Shown: positions 1 through 10,357, numbered from the stretch's first letter. The stretch: DNA of 64,000 nt from an uncultured Collinsella sp. (GCA_958445065.1 CAUCQW010000003.1:73095-137094), one strand, 5' to 3'. Notes: generated from the letters alone by a model not told the origin. Numbers and translations: made by a program.

Positions 1-885
1 ACGATGCTCCAGGTCACGTTCGGCCTTTTCCTCGTCAATCTTGGTCTGGCTCACCACCGGGTCCTCAATCAACGACGACACCGAGTTCACCTGCTTCTGA
101 ATGCGCTCGGCGATGGTGTCATCCATACTCACGATGCGCATCTTCCAGTCGATACTCGTGGCGTTGGATGAGCTCTTGGTCCACACGAACGTCAAAATGG
201 CGCTCTGGTGGCCGCGCGCGGGGAACATGCCAAAGAAGGAATCGTGCTGAATGTTGCTATTCTCGTCGATATAGGCGTGAACGTTATACACCACGCGGTC
301 GATCTTATCGTTGAGCAACGCGTTGGTCGCAAGCGCCGCGGCCTGAATCTGCCCGTTGGACAGCAGCTCGAGCTCGTTGGCAGACGATGTGTCCAACACC
401 GTCACCTCGACCGTGCCCGTGCGTTCATCGGCTTCATCGACGGTAAAATCGAGCGGGAACTGCGTAAAGCCATTGCCCCACTCAAGGCCGCCCTTCAGCG
501 CGGTCGAAACGGTATCGACCGAAACGCTCTCGGACAGGTTGGCGGTGTTCAGGCGACGCATCACGCCGTAGCCAATCTGCATGCCCACGATCAGCACCAA
601 AATACCGATGACCACGGCCATCGCGGTCTTCGTAATGGTATGGCTCACCTGCGAGCCCGAAGGATCGTCCTCGGACAGCGGGTCGATATGTTTTGCCTGG
701 CTCGCGCGGTCCTCGCTGCGCAGCTGCGCTAGCGCCGCTTTGTCACCGCGCTTGACGGCGGCCTCTTTCTCGCGCATGCGCTCGGTACGCTTTTTGGCGA
801 GCGTAGGATCCAAGACGCCGGATGCATCGATTTCGGAGAATAACTCCGTCACTTCTTCCGGAGTCAAAGGGTTCTTGTCAGCCAT
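1..885 (-). CDS. Hypothetical single-pass membrane protein (3' end outside window)
   Basis: I do not recognise the family. The reading frame is open from an ATG at 885 to the window edge (295 codons seen, no stop), preceded by AGGAAG. The protein starts MADKNPLTPEEV, has a charged N-terminal region of about 85 residues, one hydrophobic segment at roughly residues 88-108 (AMAVVIGILVLIVGMQIGYG) and then a mostly polar domain with no recognisable motif. That suggests a cytoplasmic N-terminus and an extracytoplasmic C-terminal domain. It starts 19 bases after the stop of the ABC transporter upstream, so the two are probably co-transcribed. Function unknown; the C-terminus cannot be judged. Confidence 0.75.
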   Translation of the reverse strand, partial: MADKNPLTPEEVTELFSEIDASGVLDPTLAKKRTERMREKEAAVKRGDKAALAQLRSEDRASQAKHIDPLSEDDPSGSQVSHTITKTAMAVVIGILVLIVGMQIGYGVMRRLNTANLSESVSVDTVSTALKGGLEWGNGFTQFPLDFTVDEADERTGTVEVTVLDTSSANELELLSNGQIQAAALATNALLNDKIDRVVYNVHAYIDENSNIQHDSFFGMFPARGHQSAILTFVWTKSSSNATSIDWKMRIVSMDDTIAERIQKQVNSVSSLIEDPVVSQTKIDEEKAERDLEHR

Positions 886-904
886 AAACTTCCTGTCATA
901 TCAA

Positions 905-2677
905 TCAGTCGAGCTCGTGCGCACGCGCACCTTCGAACTGCATTCGATAGTAACGGGCATAGGTGCCGCCACGGGCGAGAAGCTCCTCGTGCGTGCCACG
1001 CTCCACAACGCGACCATGCTCAACGGTCGCAATCTCATCGGCATGCTTAATGGTCGAAAGACGGTGGGCGATGATAATCGTGGTGCGGCCGCGTGCCAGC
1101 TCTTCGAGCGACTCCTGCACCGCCTCCTCGCTCTCGTTATCCAAAGCACTCGTCGCCTCGTCTAAAATCAGGATCTTGGGATTCTTGAGAAACACGCGCG
1201 CGATGGCAACACGCTGCTTCTGTCCGCCCGAAAGACGGCTGCCGCGCTCGCCCACGACCGTGTCATAGCCCTGTGGAAGCGACTCGATAAAGGCATCGAT
1301 GTTGGCGCGACGGGCGGCCTCGGCGATCTCTTCCGCCGTAGCGCCCGGCTTGCCGTAGGCGATGTTCTCGCCAATCGTACCGTCAAACAGATAGACATCC
1401 TGCTGCACCAGGCCGATGGCGCGGCGCAGGCTCTGCTGCGTCACATCGCGCACGTCCTGACCGTCGATGCTAATGGATCCGGCAGCCACGTCATAAAAGC
1501 GCGGCAGCAGCGAACAGGTCGTGGACTTGCCGCCGCCCGAGGGTCCAACCAGCGCGATGGTCTGGCCGGGCTTGATGGACAGATTCATATGGTCGATAAC
1601 AGGGCGTCCGTCGGCGCCGCCCTCGCCCAACTCAACATCCTCGTAGCTAAAGCACACGTCGTGATACTCCACGGCGCCGGCGGTCACCCGCAGATCCGTG
1701 GCGCCCGGCTTGTCCTGGATATCCGGGGCAGTCGAGAGTACCTCGTCCATACGCTTAAAGCCGGCGATGGCCTTCTGATACGTTTCGGCCGAATTGACGA
1801 GCGTCTCGAGCGGCGTGCAGAACAGCGAAATATAGAGTGCAAAGGTCGCCATATCGACCGCCTGCAGCTGTCCCTGGGCGACCAGCCAGCCGCCCAGCAG
1901 CACCACGATCACATAGAGCACACCCGAGAGCAGGCCATACGTCGCGGTATAGACGCCCATGGCGTGATACATGTTCTCCTTGGACGAAAGATAGCGATTG
2001 TTGGAGGCGCGGAACTTGAAGCGTTCGGTCTCCTCATTGGCAAAGCTCTTGACCACGCGCATGCCCGCCAGCGAATCCTGCAGCTGCGCATTGATGCCGC
2101 TGATCTTTTTGCGGTTGTCGCTAAAAACCTCGCGCATGCGCATGTTCTGCCAAAACATGACGACCGCAAACGCCGCCGTCACCACGGCCATGGCGAGCGC
2201 GAGCACCGGGGCGATGGTAAAGAGGATCACAAACGAGCCGATAATCTCGATGCCGCAGATGATGATCCACTCGGGTACGTGATGCGCCGCCTCGCAGATA
2301 TCGAACAGGTCGTTGACCACGCGGCTCATCATGTCACCCGAGCTGTTGCGGTCGAAGTACGCAAAGCTAAAGCGCTCATACTGGTCGAACAGGTCCTCGC
2401 GCATTTTGGACTCCATGCGCGCGCCCATCACGTGGCCCCAATAGCTCACAAAGTAGCGGCAGGCGCAGCGGACGGCATACATCAGCACCAAGCCCACCGC
2501 GATCATGCCGAGCGCCTGCATAATGGCAGCCTGACCCTGAGTAAATAGCCCACCGGTCAAATTACGCAGAATAATAGGAAAAGCAAGGTCAATGGCGGCA
2601 AGCACCAGAGCACAAACAGTATCAGCAACAAAAAGCCCCATCTGGGGCTCGTAATACGAAAGAAACCTCTTCAGCAT
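905..2677 (-). CDS. ABC transporter, fused permease and ATP-binding protein
   Basis: A 590-residue half-transporter of the exporter (MsbA/LmrA-like) type, expected to act as a homo- or heterodimer in the cytoplasmic membrane. The N-terminal 300 residues carry the six-helix permease region (hydrophobic stretches near 15-40, 52-72, 135-175, 245-290). The nucleotide-binding domain has Walker A GPSGGGKST at 378-386, signature LSGGQ at 482-486, Walker B ILILDE at 502-507 and the switch His in IIAHRLSTI. The start ATG at 2677 follows TGAGGATC. It is the only ABC gene here, so there is no partner to suggest heterodimerisation. Substrate cannot be told from sequence. It is followed closely by a small membrane protein gene. 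Confidence 0.93.
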   Translation of the reverse strand: MLKRFLSYYEPQMGLFVADTVCALVLAAIDLAFPIILRNLTGGLFTQGQAAIMQALGMIAVGLVLMYAVRCACRYFVSYWGHVMGARMESKMREDLFDQYERFSFAYFDRNSSGDMMSRVVNDLFDICEAAHHVPEWIIICGIEIIGSFVILFTIAPVLALAMAVVTAAFAVVMFWQNMRMREVFSDNRKKISGINAQLQDSLAGMRVVKSFANEETERFKFRASNNRYLSSKENMYHAMGVYTATYGLLSGVLYVIVVLLGGWLVAQGQLQAVDMATFALYISLFCTPLETLVNSAETYQKAIAGFKRMDEVLSTAPDIQDKPGATDLRVTAGAVEYHDVCFSYEDVELGEGGADGRPVIDHMNLSIKPGQTIALVGPSGGGKSTTCSLLPRFYDVAAGSISIDGQDVRDVTQQSLRRAIGLVQQDVYLFDGTIGENIAYGKPGATAEEIAEAARRANIDAFIESLPQGYDTVVGERGSRLSGGQKQRVAIARVFLKNPKILILDEATSALDNESEEAVQESLEELARGRTTIIIAHRLSTIKHADEIATVEHGRVVERGTHEELLARGGTYARYYRMQFEGARAHELD

Positions 2678-2708
2678 GTGATCCTCAAAGAAATATCAGC
2701 AACGTAAG

Positions 2709-2747
2709 GCCCTGGGACAAAGCAATCAGTAGTACTTGTCCCAGGGC
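2709..2747. terminator. 12-bp perfect hairpin between NUDIX gene and ABC transporter
   Basis: The arms GCCCTGGGACAA (2709-2720) and TTGTCCCAGGGC (2736-2747) are perfectly complementary with a 15-base loop. It lies just after the NUDIX stop codon on the minus strand. There is no good T tract, so termination is likely but not certain. Confidence 0.5.
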
Positions 2748-2759
2748 TATCCCCACTCG

Positions 2760-3455
2760 TTAAAGCTCCGTGCCCCCAAGGCGGTGTGCGATGCTGTCGC
2801 AGGCCAAGGCGCCCACGACGGTCTTGGCGTCTTCGATCTTGCCGTCGAGTACGGCGTCGATCAGCTCATGCAGCGGCACCAGGTCCACGTTGACAAACTC
2901 GTCATCATCGGGGTTGGGCGCATCAAACTCGAGCTTGGTAGCCAAGTAGATGTGGATAATCTCATCGCAAAAACCACAGGACGTGACAATCGACGTCAAA
3001 AAGCGAATGCGACCAGCCCTAAAGCCCGTCTCCTCATGCAGCTCGCGCTTGGCGCAATCGAGCGGGTCCTCGCCTGGATCGAGCTTGCCGGCGGGAATCT
3101 CGACCGTCACGCGGTCGATGGCGGTGCGGTACTGACGCACCAGTACGATCTTGCCGCTCTCGGTCAGTGCCACAACAGCCGCCGCACCCGGATGGCGAAC
3201 GATATCGCGGGCGCTGCGGCGACCGTTGGGCAGCTCAACCTCAAGACGGTGGACGTCGAGGATCTTGCCCTTCCAGGCGCACTCCTCCGAAAGAATCTTC
3301 TCGTGCAGCTCGGCATCGTGCGGGTCGTCATCGCCCAGCACCAGCGCCGGCTCGTCAGCGACCTCGCCACCAGGCTCGCCCTCGGCGTGCCCATACACGC
3401 GGCTGTCCTCTTCGACGATCTGCGCGTCCACGAGCTCTTCGTTCTTCTCGTCCAT
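2760..3455 (-). CDS. NUDIX hydrolase, ADP-ribose pyrophosphatase type
   Basis: A 231-residue protein with a complete NUDIX box (GKLDPGEDPLDCAKRELHEE followed by TGF), matching GX5EX7REUXEEXGU. The upstream AGGCIL-like stretch is replaced by VRQYR and VEIPAGKLDPGE, typical of ADP-ribose or nucleoside-diphosphate-sugar pyrophosphatases (NudF/YqkG group). Such enzymes hydrolyse ADP-ribose to AMP and ribose-5-phosphate. The first about 55 residues are an acidic extension not needed for the fold. I chose the second of two nearby ATGs (3455) because GAGAGGA lies 9 bases before it and directly abuts the first. It starts 21 bases after purD and is probably co-transcribed with it. Exact substrate is inferred. 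Confidence 0.88.
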   Translation of the reverse strand: MDEKNEELVDAQIVEEDSRVYGHAEGEPGGEVADEPALVLGDDDPHDAELHEKILSEECAWKGKILDVHRLEVELPNGRRSARDIVRHPGAAAVVALTESGKIVLVRQYRTAIDRVTVEIPAGKLDPGEDPLDCAKRELHEETGFRAGRIRFLTSIVTSCGFCDEIIHIYLATKLEFDAPNPDDDEFVNVDLVPLHELIDAVLDGKIEDAKTVVGALACDSIAHRLGGTEL

Positions 3456-3476
3456 CCGTCTCATTCCTCTCGGATT

Positions 3477-4781
3477 TTAGGCATCCCAGGCGTCGCGGCC
3501 GCGCAGCGCGCGCAGGCCGATGTCGTGACGCAGGGTCTTGCCCTCAAAATCAATCTTCTCGCAGGCCTCGTAGGCAAGGTTGCGGGCGTTCTCAAACGTA
3601 TCGCCCAGCGCGGTCACGGCAAGCACGCGGCCACCATTGGTCACGAGCTGGCCGTCCACCACGGCAGTGCCCGCGTGGTACACGGTCACGTTCTCCATGG
3701 CCTCGGCGTCGGCGATACCGGTAATGACCTTGCCTTTCTCGTAGCTGCCGGGATAACCCGCACTCGTCAGGACAACGGCCACGGCCCACTCGTCGCGCCA
3801 GTCGAGTTCAATCTGATCGAGCTCGCAGTTGGCGCAGGCGAGCATGACCTCGACCAGGTCGTTCTTAAGGCGCGGCAGAACGACCTGCGTCTCGGGGTCG
3901 CCAAAGCGGGCATTGAACTCCAGCACCTTGGGGCCGGCAGGCGTGAGCATAAAGCCGCCGTACAGGCAGCCGCGGTAGTCGATACCCTCGGCAGCGAGCT
4001 CGGCCACGGTCTGCTCCATGACCTTCACCATGGTGGCGTGCTCCTCGTCAGTCACGATGGGCACCGGGCTGTAGACGCCCATGCCGCCGGTGTTGGGACC
4101 AAGGTCGCCCTCAAGCGCGCGCTTGTGGTCCTGCGAGGTGGCCATGGGGCGCACGGTCTTGCCGTCGGTAAAGGCCAGCAGCGAGCACTCGGGACCAACG
4201 AGCATCTCCTCGATAACCACGGTGTTGCCGGCATCGCCAAAGGTGCCGCCAAAGCACTCGCGCACGGCCTCCTCGGCCTGCTCAAGTTCGGTCGCCACGA
4301 TAACGCCCTTGCCTGCGGCAAGGCCGTCGGCCTTGACGACCAGCGGGGCGCCTTGCTCGCGTACGTAGGCGAGAGCCGAAGCCTCGTCGGTAAACGAGCC
4401 GTAGGCTGCCGTCGGAATGCCCGCACGCTCCATGAGCTGCTTGGAGAACAGCTTGGAGCCCTCCATCTGGGCGCCCTCGGCACCCGGGCCAAAGCAGGGA
4501 ATACCCGCCGCGCGCACGGCGTCGGCCACGCCCGCCACGAGCGGAGCCTCGGGGCCAATTACCACGAGTCCGCATCCGTGGCTCTGCGCAAACGCCGCCA
4601 CGGCCGCAGGATCGCAGTCGTCGAGAACAACGTTCTCGCCGCAGCTCGCGGTGCCGCCGTTGCCCGGCGCGATGTAGAGCTTGCCGGCGCGCGGTGATGC
4701 TGCGAGCTTGGCTGCCAAAGCATGCTCACGGCCGCCGCTGCCCAACAACAGGATGTCGATGGTTTGAGTGTCCGCCTTCAA
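3477..4781 (-). CDS. purD: Phosphoribosylamine-glycine ligase (GARS)
   Basis: PurD catalyses the ATP-dependent joining of glycine to phosphoribosylamine, the second step of de novo purine synthesis. The 434-residue product begins [17 protein letters not shown], the classic PurD N-terminus, and contains the ATP-grasp elements [24 protein letters not shown] and [13 protein letters not shown]. The open frame extends upstream to 4949, but the start is taken as TTG at 4781: it lies 4 bases after GAGGAGGC and gives a normal PurD length. Other purine genes in the window (purA, purB, purC) are separate, so the pathway is dispersed here. A NUDIX gene follows closely. Confidence 0.96.
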   Translation of the reverse strand: MKADTQTIDILLLGSGGREHALAAKLAASPRAGKLYIAPGNGGTASCGENVVLDDCDPAAVAAFAQSHGCGLVVIGPEAPLVAGVADAVRAAGIPCFGPGAEGAQMEGSKLFSKQLMERAGIPTAAYGSFTDEASALAYVREQGAPLVVKADGLAAGKGVIVATELEQAEEAVRECFGGTFGDAGNTVVIEEMLVGPECSLLAFTDGKTVRPMATSQDHKRALEGDLGPNTGGMGVYSPVPIVTDEEHATMVKVMEQTVAELAAEGIDYRGCLYGGFMLTPAGPKVLEFNARFGDPETQVVLPRLKNDLVEVMLACANCELDQIELDWRDEWAVAVVLTSAGYPGSYEKGKVITGIADAEAMENVTVYHAGTAVVDGQLVTNGGRVLAVTALGDTFENARNLAYEACEKIDFEGKTLRHDIGLRALRGRDAWDA

Positions 4782-4835
4782 GGGTGCCTCCTCTATGGAT
4801 GAATGGCCCGCTCCGCGCGAGCCCCTTGCAAGCAA

Positions 4836-4877
4836 ATATACCCCTCGGCCGCCCACCCGGGCTGCAAAGGGGTATAT
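4836..4877. terminator. Probable terminator of purA
   Basis: Perfect 10-base arms ATATACCCCT (4836-4845) and AGGGGTATAT (4868-4877) enclose a 22-base GC-rich loop in the gap between the purA stop and the purD start. There is no T tract after it on the minus strand, so it may instead be a regulatory or processing structure. Confidence 0.45.
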
Positions 4878-4899
4878 CGCAATAACCAAATAGTCCCGA

Positions 4900-6195
<1,296 letters not shown>

Positions 6196-6252
6196 TTACA
6201 TTCATGGCCTGTCTACGCGCCACGCCGGCACGCAGAAGCACAAAACATTCCC

Positions 6253-6258
6253 AGTATA
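6253..6258 (-). promoter_or_regulatory. Candidate -10 box for purA
   Basis: On the minus strand TATACT occurs about 67 bases before the purA start, in the 93-base gap after dnaB. I see no clear -35 at proper spacing. Confidence 0.35.
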
Positions 6259-6279
6259 CCCGTGCAACGGGCGCCTGTC

Positions 6280-7671
6280 CTACTCCTCGGCATGTGCCCC
6301 ATCAAGCTCATAGAACTTGGTGGATGCCGGCAGGAACATCAGGTCGACGTCGCCGATCGGGCCCGAACGGTTCTTGGCCACGACGATACGCGTAACGCCC
6401 TCGTCGGGTCGATCGTCGCGCGAGGCCTCGGCCTCGTCCGCGGAGCGGTCCAAGAACATAACGATATCGGCGTCCTGCTCGATGGAGCCCGATTCACGAA
6501 GGTCGGAAAGCTGCGGGCGCTTGCCGGTACGGGATTCGACCTGACGCGAGAGCTGCGACAGCGCGATGAGTGGGATCTTGAGCTCCTTGGCCATGATCTT
6601 CAGACCACGCGACATCTCCGAAACCTCGACGGTACGGCTCTCGGAGCGGCGTCCCGGCGGAGGACTCACCAGCTGCAGGTAGTCCAGGATGATGATGGCC
6701 TTCTCCTTGTTATGGAGCATGCGACGGCTCTTGGCGCGAATCTCGGTCACTGTGGTGCCGGGCGTATCGTCAATCAGAATATCCAGCTTGGATAAGGTCT
6801 GCGTGGCCTCGTTGATATTGGCCCACTGCTCGGGGCTAATGCGGCCCATGCGGAAATCACTGATCGAGATCATGGCATAGGCGCAAATCAGACGCTGGGC
6901 AATTTCCTTGCCCGACATCTCCAGCGAGAAGAAGCCGACGGTATAACCAGCAGCGGCAGCGTTAAGTGCCAGGTTCAGAGCGAACGACGTCTTACCTACA
7001 GCAGGACGGGCGCCGATGATGATGAGCTGGCCCTCGCGGAAGCCCATGAGCATGCGGTCGAGCGACGGGAAGCCCGTGGGCACGCCCGCAGCCTGGCCAC
7101 CGGCCTGGCACACTTCCTCGGCCTCGTTATAGGCCTCGACCATAAACTCGGTCAGCGTCTTGTAGCTCGACTTGACCTCGCGCGCCGTAACCTTGAGCAG
7201 CTTGCTCTCGGCCAGCTCGACAACCTCTTTGGTGTCGGTGGGGGCGTTATATGCCAGCGCGTTGATCTCGTTGGTGGCGCCGATCAGCTCACGCAGCATC
7301 GAATCGCGGCGAACGATGGCGGCATGGTGCTGCCAGTTGACGAGCGACAGGGTCTGACCCATCAACTCCAAAATATACGCTTCGCCGCCCACGGCATCGA
7401 GCTTGTTGATGCTTCGCAGATAATCGATCAGCGAGATGGAGTCGATGGGAATGCGGCTGTTGTACATATCGACCATCGCGGTATAGATGGTCTTATGAAT
7501 GGGCCGGTAGAAGTCATCGGGCTGCAGCTCGACCTGGGCCTCTTCGACCACCTCGGGCGATAGCAGCATAGCGGCCAGTACATTGGCCTCTGCATCTTGG
7601 TTTTGGGGAAGACCCAACTTTGAGCCGCGGTCCTCAACCGTCAGCCCGGTCTCCCTATCGTCATATGCCAT
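6280..7671 (-). CDS. dnaB: Replicative DNA helicase DnaB
   Basis: The hexameric 5'-3' helicase that unwinds DNA ahead of the replisome. The 463-residue product has the DnaB N-terminal helical domain (PQNQDAEANVLAAML) and the RecA-like C-terminal domain with Walker A GARPAVGKTS, FFSLEMSGKE, Walker B IIILDYLQL and the C-terminal KNRSGPIGDVDLMF. No intein is visible. The start is taken as ATG 7671 (MAYDD), with GAGG six bases before it; two in-frame ATGs lie 6 and 12 bases further upstream. It is set off by a terminator from the ribosomal operon. The helicase loader is probably the DciA-like protein at 22.0-22.5 kb (inference). Confidence 0.97.
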   Translation of the reverse strand: MAYDDRETGLTVEDRGSKLGLPQNQDAEANVLAAMLLSPEVVEEAQVELQPDDFYRPIHKTIYTAMVDMYNSRIPIDSISLIDYLRSINKLDAVGGEAYILELMGQTLSLVNWQHHAAIVRRDSMLRELIGATNEINALAYNAPTDTKEVVELAESKLLKVTAREVKSSYKTLTEFMVEAYNEAEEVCQAGGQAAGVPTGFPSLDRMLMGFREGQLIIIGARPAVGKTSFALNLALNAAAAGYTVGFFSLEMSGKEIAQRLICAYAMISISDFRMGRISPEQWANINEATQTLSKLDILIDDTPGTTVTEIRAKSRRMLHNKEKAIIILDYLQLVSPPPGRRSESRTVEVSEMSRGLKIMAKELKIPLIALSQLSRQVESRTGKRPQLSDLRESGSIEQDADIVMFLDRSADEAEASRDDRPDEGVTRIVVAKNRSGPIGDVDLMFLPASTKFYELDGAHAEE

Positions 7672-7823
7672 GAGCATCCTCATTCATATCGCTTGCGAGC
7701 ATCCATAGTATCAGCCACGGTCCCAAAACGCGCCGCGCGCCGCCAATCATCACCGAACCAAACGGATGAACGGTCCTGTATATAGGACTTCGACGCAACG
7801 TTCACCATGACACTCACTCAGCG

Positions 7824-7864
7824 CAAAAAAACAAAAGGGCGCCCTGGTTTCCCAGAGCGCCCTT
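7824..7864 (-). terminator. Rho-independent terminator of the rpsF-ssb-rpsR-rplI operon
   Basis: On the minus strand AAGGGCGC...GCGCCCTT (arms 7835-7842 and 7857-7864, with inner CTGG/CCAG pairing) is followed by TTGTTTTTTT. It lies 33 bases after the rplI stop. Confidence 0.88.
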
Positions 7865-7896
7865 CTTAGAACAAGATTGTTGCGTTGCAGCAAATG

Positions 7897-8436
7897 CTAC
7901 TCGGCAGCAGCCTCAGTCTCGACCTCGGCGGTCTCGGCCTCGGCGACCTCAGCGGCCTCCTCGACCTCAGCCTCGGCAGCGAGCTCCTCGGCGGTAACGC
8001 CGACGAGAACGACAACCTCGGCCTTGATCTCGCGGTACAGCGAGATGGCAACGGTGTGGGCACCGGCAACCTTGATGGGCTTACCGAGCTCGACGCGCTT
8101 GCGGTCGATGTCCATACCGAGCTGAGCCTTGATGGCGTCAGCGATCATAGCGGCGGTAACGGAGCCAAAGAGGATGCCTTCGTCGCCGACCTTGACGTCA
8201 ACGGTGACCGTCTTGCCCTCGAAGGCAGCCTTGGTCTCGTTGGCGGTAGCCAGACGGACGGCCTCGCGCTTGGCGATGTTGTTGCGACGCTCGTCAAGCT
8301 GCTTGAGGTTGCCCTTGGTGGCGGCAACAGCGAGCTTCTTGGGGAACAGGAAGTTCTCAGCGTAACCCTGAGCGACCTCTACGACGTCACCCTCGCCGCC
8401 CTTGCCCTTGATCTCATCGAGAAGAATAACCTTCAT
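7897..8436 (-). CDS. rplI: 50S ribosomal protein L9
   Basis: L9 binds 23S rRNA near the L1 stalk and spans the ribosome surface. The N-terminal MKVILLDEIKGKGGEGDVVEVAQGYAENFLFPKKLA matches the L9 signature. The 179-residue product exceeds the usual length of about 150: after the normal C-terminal domain there is a tail of about 30 residues made almost only of Ala, Glu, Val and Thr. The gene is last in the rpsF-ssb-rpsR-rplI operon, 15 bases after rpsR, and is followed by a strong terminator. Confidence 0.97.
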   Translation of the reverse strand: MKVILLDEIKGKGGEGDVVEVAQGYAENFLFPKKLAVAATKGNLKQLDERRNNIAKREAVRLATANETKAAFEGKTVTVDVKVGDEGILFGSVTAAMIADAIKAQLGMDIDRKRVELGKPIKVAGAHTVAISLYREIKAEVVVLVGVTAEELAAEAEVEEAAEVAEAETAEVETEAAAE

Positions 8437-8451
8437 GATGCGTCTCCCTTC

Positions 8452-8718
8452 TTAGCCGCGGTCGCGGTTGCCACGAGAGGAAACCACGGGGACGGTGTAC
8501 GGCAGGAGAGCCATCTCGCGGGCGCGCTTGATGGCGTTGGCGATGTCATGCTGATGCTGCGTGCAAGCGCCAGTGACGCGACGGGGCTTGATCTTGCCAC
8601 GGTCGGTCATGTACTTACGGAGAAGCTGAGTGTCCTTATAGTCGATGAACTCAGTGTTCTCCTTGCAGAACTGGCAGTACTTACGACGCGGCTGACGTGC
8701 AGAAAAATCATTAGCCAT
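8452..8718 (-). CDS. rpsR: 30S ribosomal protein S18
   Basis: S18 pairs with S6 on the 30S platform. The 88-residue product ([18 protein letters not shown]) has [39 protein letters not shown] and [13 protein letters not shown], all family hallmarks. It retains a CxxC pair plus a further Cys in GAC, as in zinc-type S18. The start at 8718 is chosen from homology; the frame opens 51 bases earlier. It sits between ssb and rplI. Confidence 0.97.
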   Translation of the reverse strand: MANDFSARQPRRKYCQFCKENTEFIDYKDTQLLRKYMTDRGKIKPRRVTGACTQHQHDIANAIKRAREMALLPYTVPVVSSRGNRDRG

Positions 8719-8789
8719 GTCAAAATACCTTTCATTTGGCAACTTCGGCGAACCGAAGCCGCCTCTCACTCAAAAATAGGTGAACACCC

Positions 8790-9242
8790 TTAGAACGGGA
8801 TGTCCTCATCGTAGACGTCGACCGCGGGAGGTGTGGCCACCGGTGCGGCAGGACGTGCTGCGGGCGCGGGAGCTGCGGGGGCGTAACCGCCCTGATCGTA
8901 GCCACCCTGGCCACCACGGGAGCTCATAAACTCGATCTCATCGACGATGACCTCAAGCTTGCTCCGGCGCTGGCCGTCGCGCTCCCAAGAGCTGTAGCGC
9001 AGCTTGCCCTCGATCGCGACCTTGTTTCCCTTTGCCAGGAAACGGCTCACGGCCTCGGCGCGGGTGCCGAACATAGTGCAGTCGACAAAGTTGGGATAGT
9101 CCTCCCACTCGCCAGTCTGCGCGTTACGGCGACGATCGTTGACGGCGACGCCAAAGGACAGAACCTGGGTTCCGCCGGCGGTGGCGCGCAGCTCGGGATC
9201 GCGGGTGAGGTTACCGGTGATGTTCACTCGATTGATGCTCAT
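8790..9242 (-). CDS. ssb: Single-stranded DNA-binding protein
   Basis: SSB coats single-stranded DNA during replication and repair. The 150-residue product has an OB fold (MSINRVNITGNLTRDPELR, TQVLSFGVAVNDRR, FVDCTMFGTRAEAVSRFLAKG), a Gly/Ala/Pro-rich linker (about 112-142) and the acidic tip DEDIPF that docks partner proteins. The ATG at 9242 has AGAGGAAG upstream. Its place between rpsF and rpsR is the conserved bacterial order and couples it to ribosomal protein expression. Confidence 0.97.
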   Translation of the reverse strand: MSINRVNITGNLTRDPELRATAGGTQVLSFGVAVNDRRRNAQTGEWEDYPNFVDCTMFGTRAEAVSRFLAKGNKVAIEGKLRYSSWERDGQRRSKLEVIVDEIEFMSSRGGQGGYDQGGYAPAAPAPAARPAAPVATPPAVDVYDEDIPF

Positions 9243-9290
9243 AACTCACTACTTCCTCTTGGGGCACAAGCCCAGTCCAAAACGACAGTC

Positions 9291-9584
9291 TTACTCCTGG
9301 TCGTCGCGACGGACGATCATGTGGCGGACCACAGCGTCGGTGATGCGCAGGACGCGATCAAGCTCGGCGATCTGGGTAGGATCTGCGTGGAAGTTGATGA
9401 GGGTGTAGTCACCATCGGTGAGGTCGTTGATCTCGTAGGCGAGCTTGCGCTTGCCCCACTCGTCAACGGAGTCGACCTTGCCAGCGCCCTCAGCGATCGT
9501 GGTATCGATACGCTTCATAACAGCGAGACGAGTCTCGGGGTCGAGCGACGGGTCAACAAAGAACAGCAGTTCATAAGCCTTCAT
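9291..9584 (-). CDS. rpsF: 30S ribosomal protein S6
   Basis: S6 forms a heterodimer with S18 on the 30S platform. The 97-residue product begins MKAYELLFFVDPSLDPE and contains KRKLAYEINDLTDGDYTLINF and ITDAVVRHMIVR. The ATG at 9584 follows GAGGAGGTGAC; the frame opens 21 bases earlier but lacks such a site. It is first in the operon with ssb, rpsR and rplI. Confidence 0.97.
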   Translation of the reverse strand: MKAYELLFFVDPSLDPETRLAVMKRIDTTIAEGAGKVDSVDEWGKRKLAYEINDLTDGDYTLINFHADPTQIAELDRVLRITDAVVRHMIVRRDDQE

Positions 9585-10044
9585 ATTGTCACCTCCTCTG
9601 GGCAAATGTGGCTTCAGGTCGTGAAGGTGCGCCTGAAGCAGGAAAAGACTTGGTAATAATATCTTTCAACCTCCTAGGCTGCAAGAATATGCAGCTACAA
9701 CCTCATGACCTCCACATATGCCCATGCTTACACAGCACTTCATGCGCGTTCTAACCAAATGCCGACCAAGAACTTGACGGATTTGTGGACAAGATACGGT
9801 GCCACGGGGACAAACTGGGTTAAGTCGCAGGTCAGCGGGCGCATGGTTGTGGTCGCAAAATACATACCAGTGGCTCACAGCACCACCCAAAGATTTTTAA
9901 ATTCATTGCCGAGTCACTTATGAATACCCCTTTTGAACAATTGAGTTAATCAACCACGCTGGTCGGAAGGCGTTTTTTGGTACCTCAAACCCCACTGCAA
10001 CGCCAAGCGCGGTCAAGCGCTTTAAAAAATGCCAACTTTTCTGT
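9585..10044. other. Non-coding gap between rpsF and tRNA-Ser
   Basis: No gene is convincing here. In the rpsF 5' leader an 8-base inverted repeat (GCTTCAGG 9611-9618 with CCTGAAGC 9632-9639) lies just before the ribosome-binding site. Many bacteria have an S6:S18-binding leader at this place, but I cannot see its diagnostic bulge, so identity is open. The rpsF promoter must lie here on the minus strand; I could not fix it. Confidence 0.4.
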
Positions 10045-10072
10045 TTGCACTTTGCGATTCCTCGTGTATACT
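10045..10072 (+). promoter_or_regulatory. Promoter of the tRNA-Ser genes
   Basis: TTGCAC (10045-10050) and TATACT (10067-10072) are spaced by 16 bases, and tRNA-Ser starts 17 bases after the -10 box. Confidence 0.75.
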
Positions 10073-10088
10073 GACTTTCGCATTTAAC

Positions 10089-10179
10089 GGAGAGTTGTCC
10101 GAGTGGCCGAAGGAGCACGATTGGAAATCGTGTAGGCGTCAAAAGCGTCTCCAGGGTTCAAATCCCTGACTCTCCGCCA
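10089..10179 (+). tRNA. tRNA-Ser (GGA)
   Basis: A class II tRNA of 91 bases with acceptor GGAGAGT/ACTCTCC, long variable arm, anticodon stem CACGA/TCGTG around TTGGAAA (anticodon GGA), T arm GGGTTCAAATCCC and encoded CCA. Confidence 0.96.
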
Positions 10180-10188
10180 GTTAATTCC

Positions 10189-10219
10189 AAAGCAGGCCTT
10201 TGAGCCTGCTTTGTTTTTA
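10189..10219 (+). terminator. Terminator after tRNA-Ser (GGA)
   Basis: AAAGCAGGC (10189-10197), a six-base loop and GCCTGCTTT (10204-10212) are followed by GTTTTT. Confidence 0.85.
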
Positions 10220-10227
10220 CCCCACGC

Positions 10228-10318
10228 GGAGGGGTGGCAGAGTGGTTGAATGCGGCGGTCTCGAAAACCGTTTGGCCTGTATAAGGTCACGAGGGTTCGA
10301 ATCCCTCCTCCTCCGCCA
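10228..10318 (+). tRNA. tRNA-Ser (CGA)
   Basis: A 91-base class II tRNA with acceptor GGAGGGG/CTCCTCC, anticodon loop CTCGAAA (anticodon CGA), a long variable arm, T arm GGGTTCGAATCCC and encoded CCA. No promoter of its own is visible within the nine bases after the preceding terminator, so it may depend on read-through from the upstream tRNA-Ser. Confidence 0.96.
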
Positions 10319-10327
10319 TTTTGGTTG

Positions 10328-10357
10328 AAAAAGCTCCCAACAACGGGAGCTTTTTTT
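10328..10357 (+). terminator. Terminator after tRNA-Ser (CGA)
   Basis: AAAAAGCTCCC (10328-10338), loop AACAAC and GGGAGCTTTTTTT (from 10345): a classic rho-independent terminator. Confidence 0.92.

Noticed and set aside
2736-4697. A 653-residue plus-strand open frame across NUDIX and purD
   Set aside because: It is the antisense shadow of purD and the NUDIX gene in GC-rich DNA; its translation is low-complexity (His/Ala/Leu-rich) with no domain.
7772-7787. Palindrome GTCCTGTATATAGGAC ahead of dnaB as an operator
   Set aside because: The arms are only five bases, there is no matching regulator or second copy in the window, so a regulatory claim is not supported.
9611-9639. S6:S18-binding leader in front of rpsF
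   Set aside because: A stem is present in the right place but the diagnostic bulged motif could not be identified by eye; kept only as a remark.
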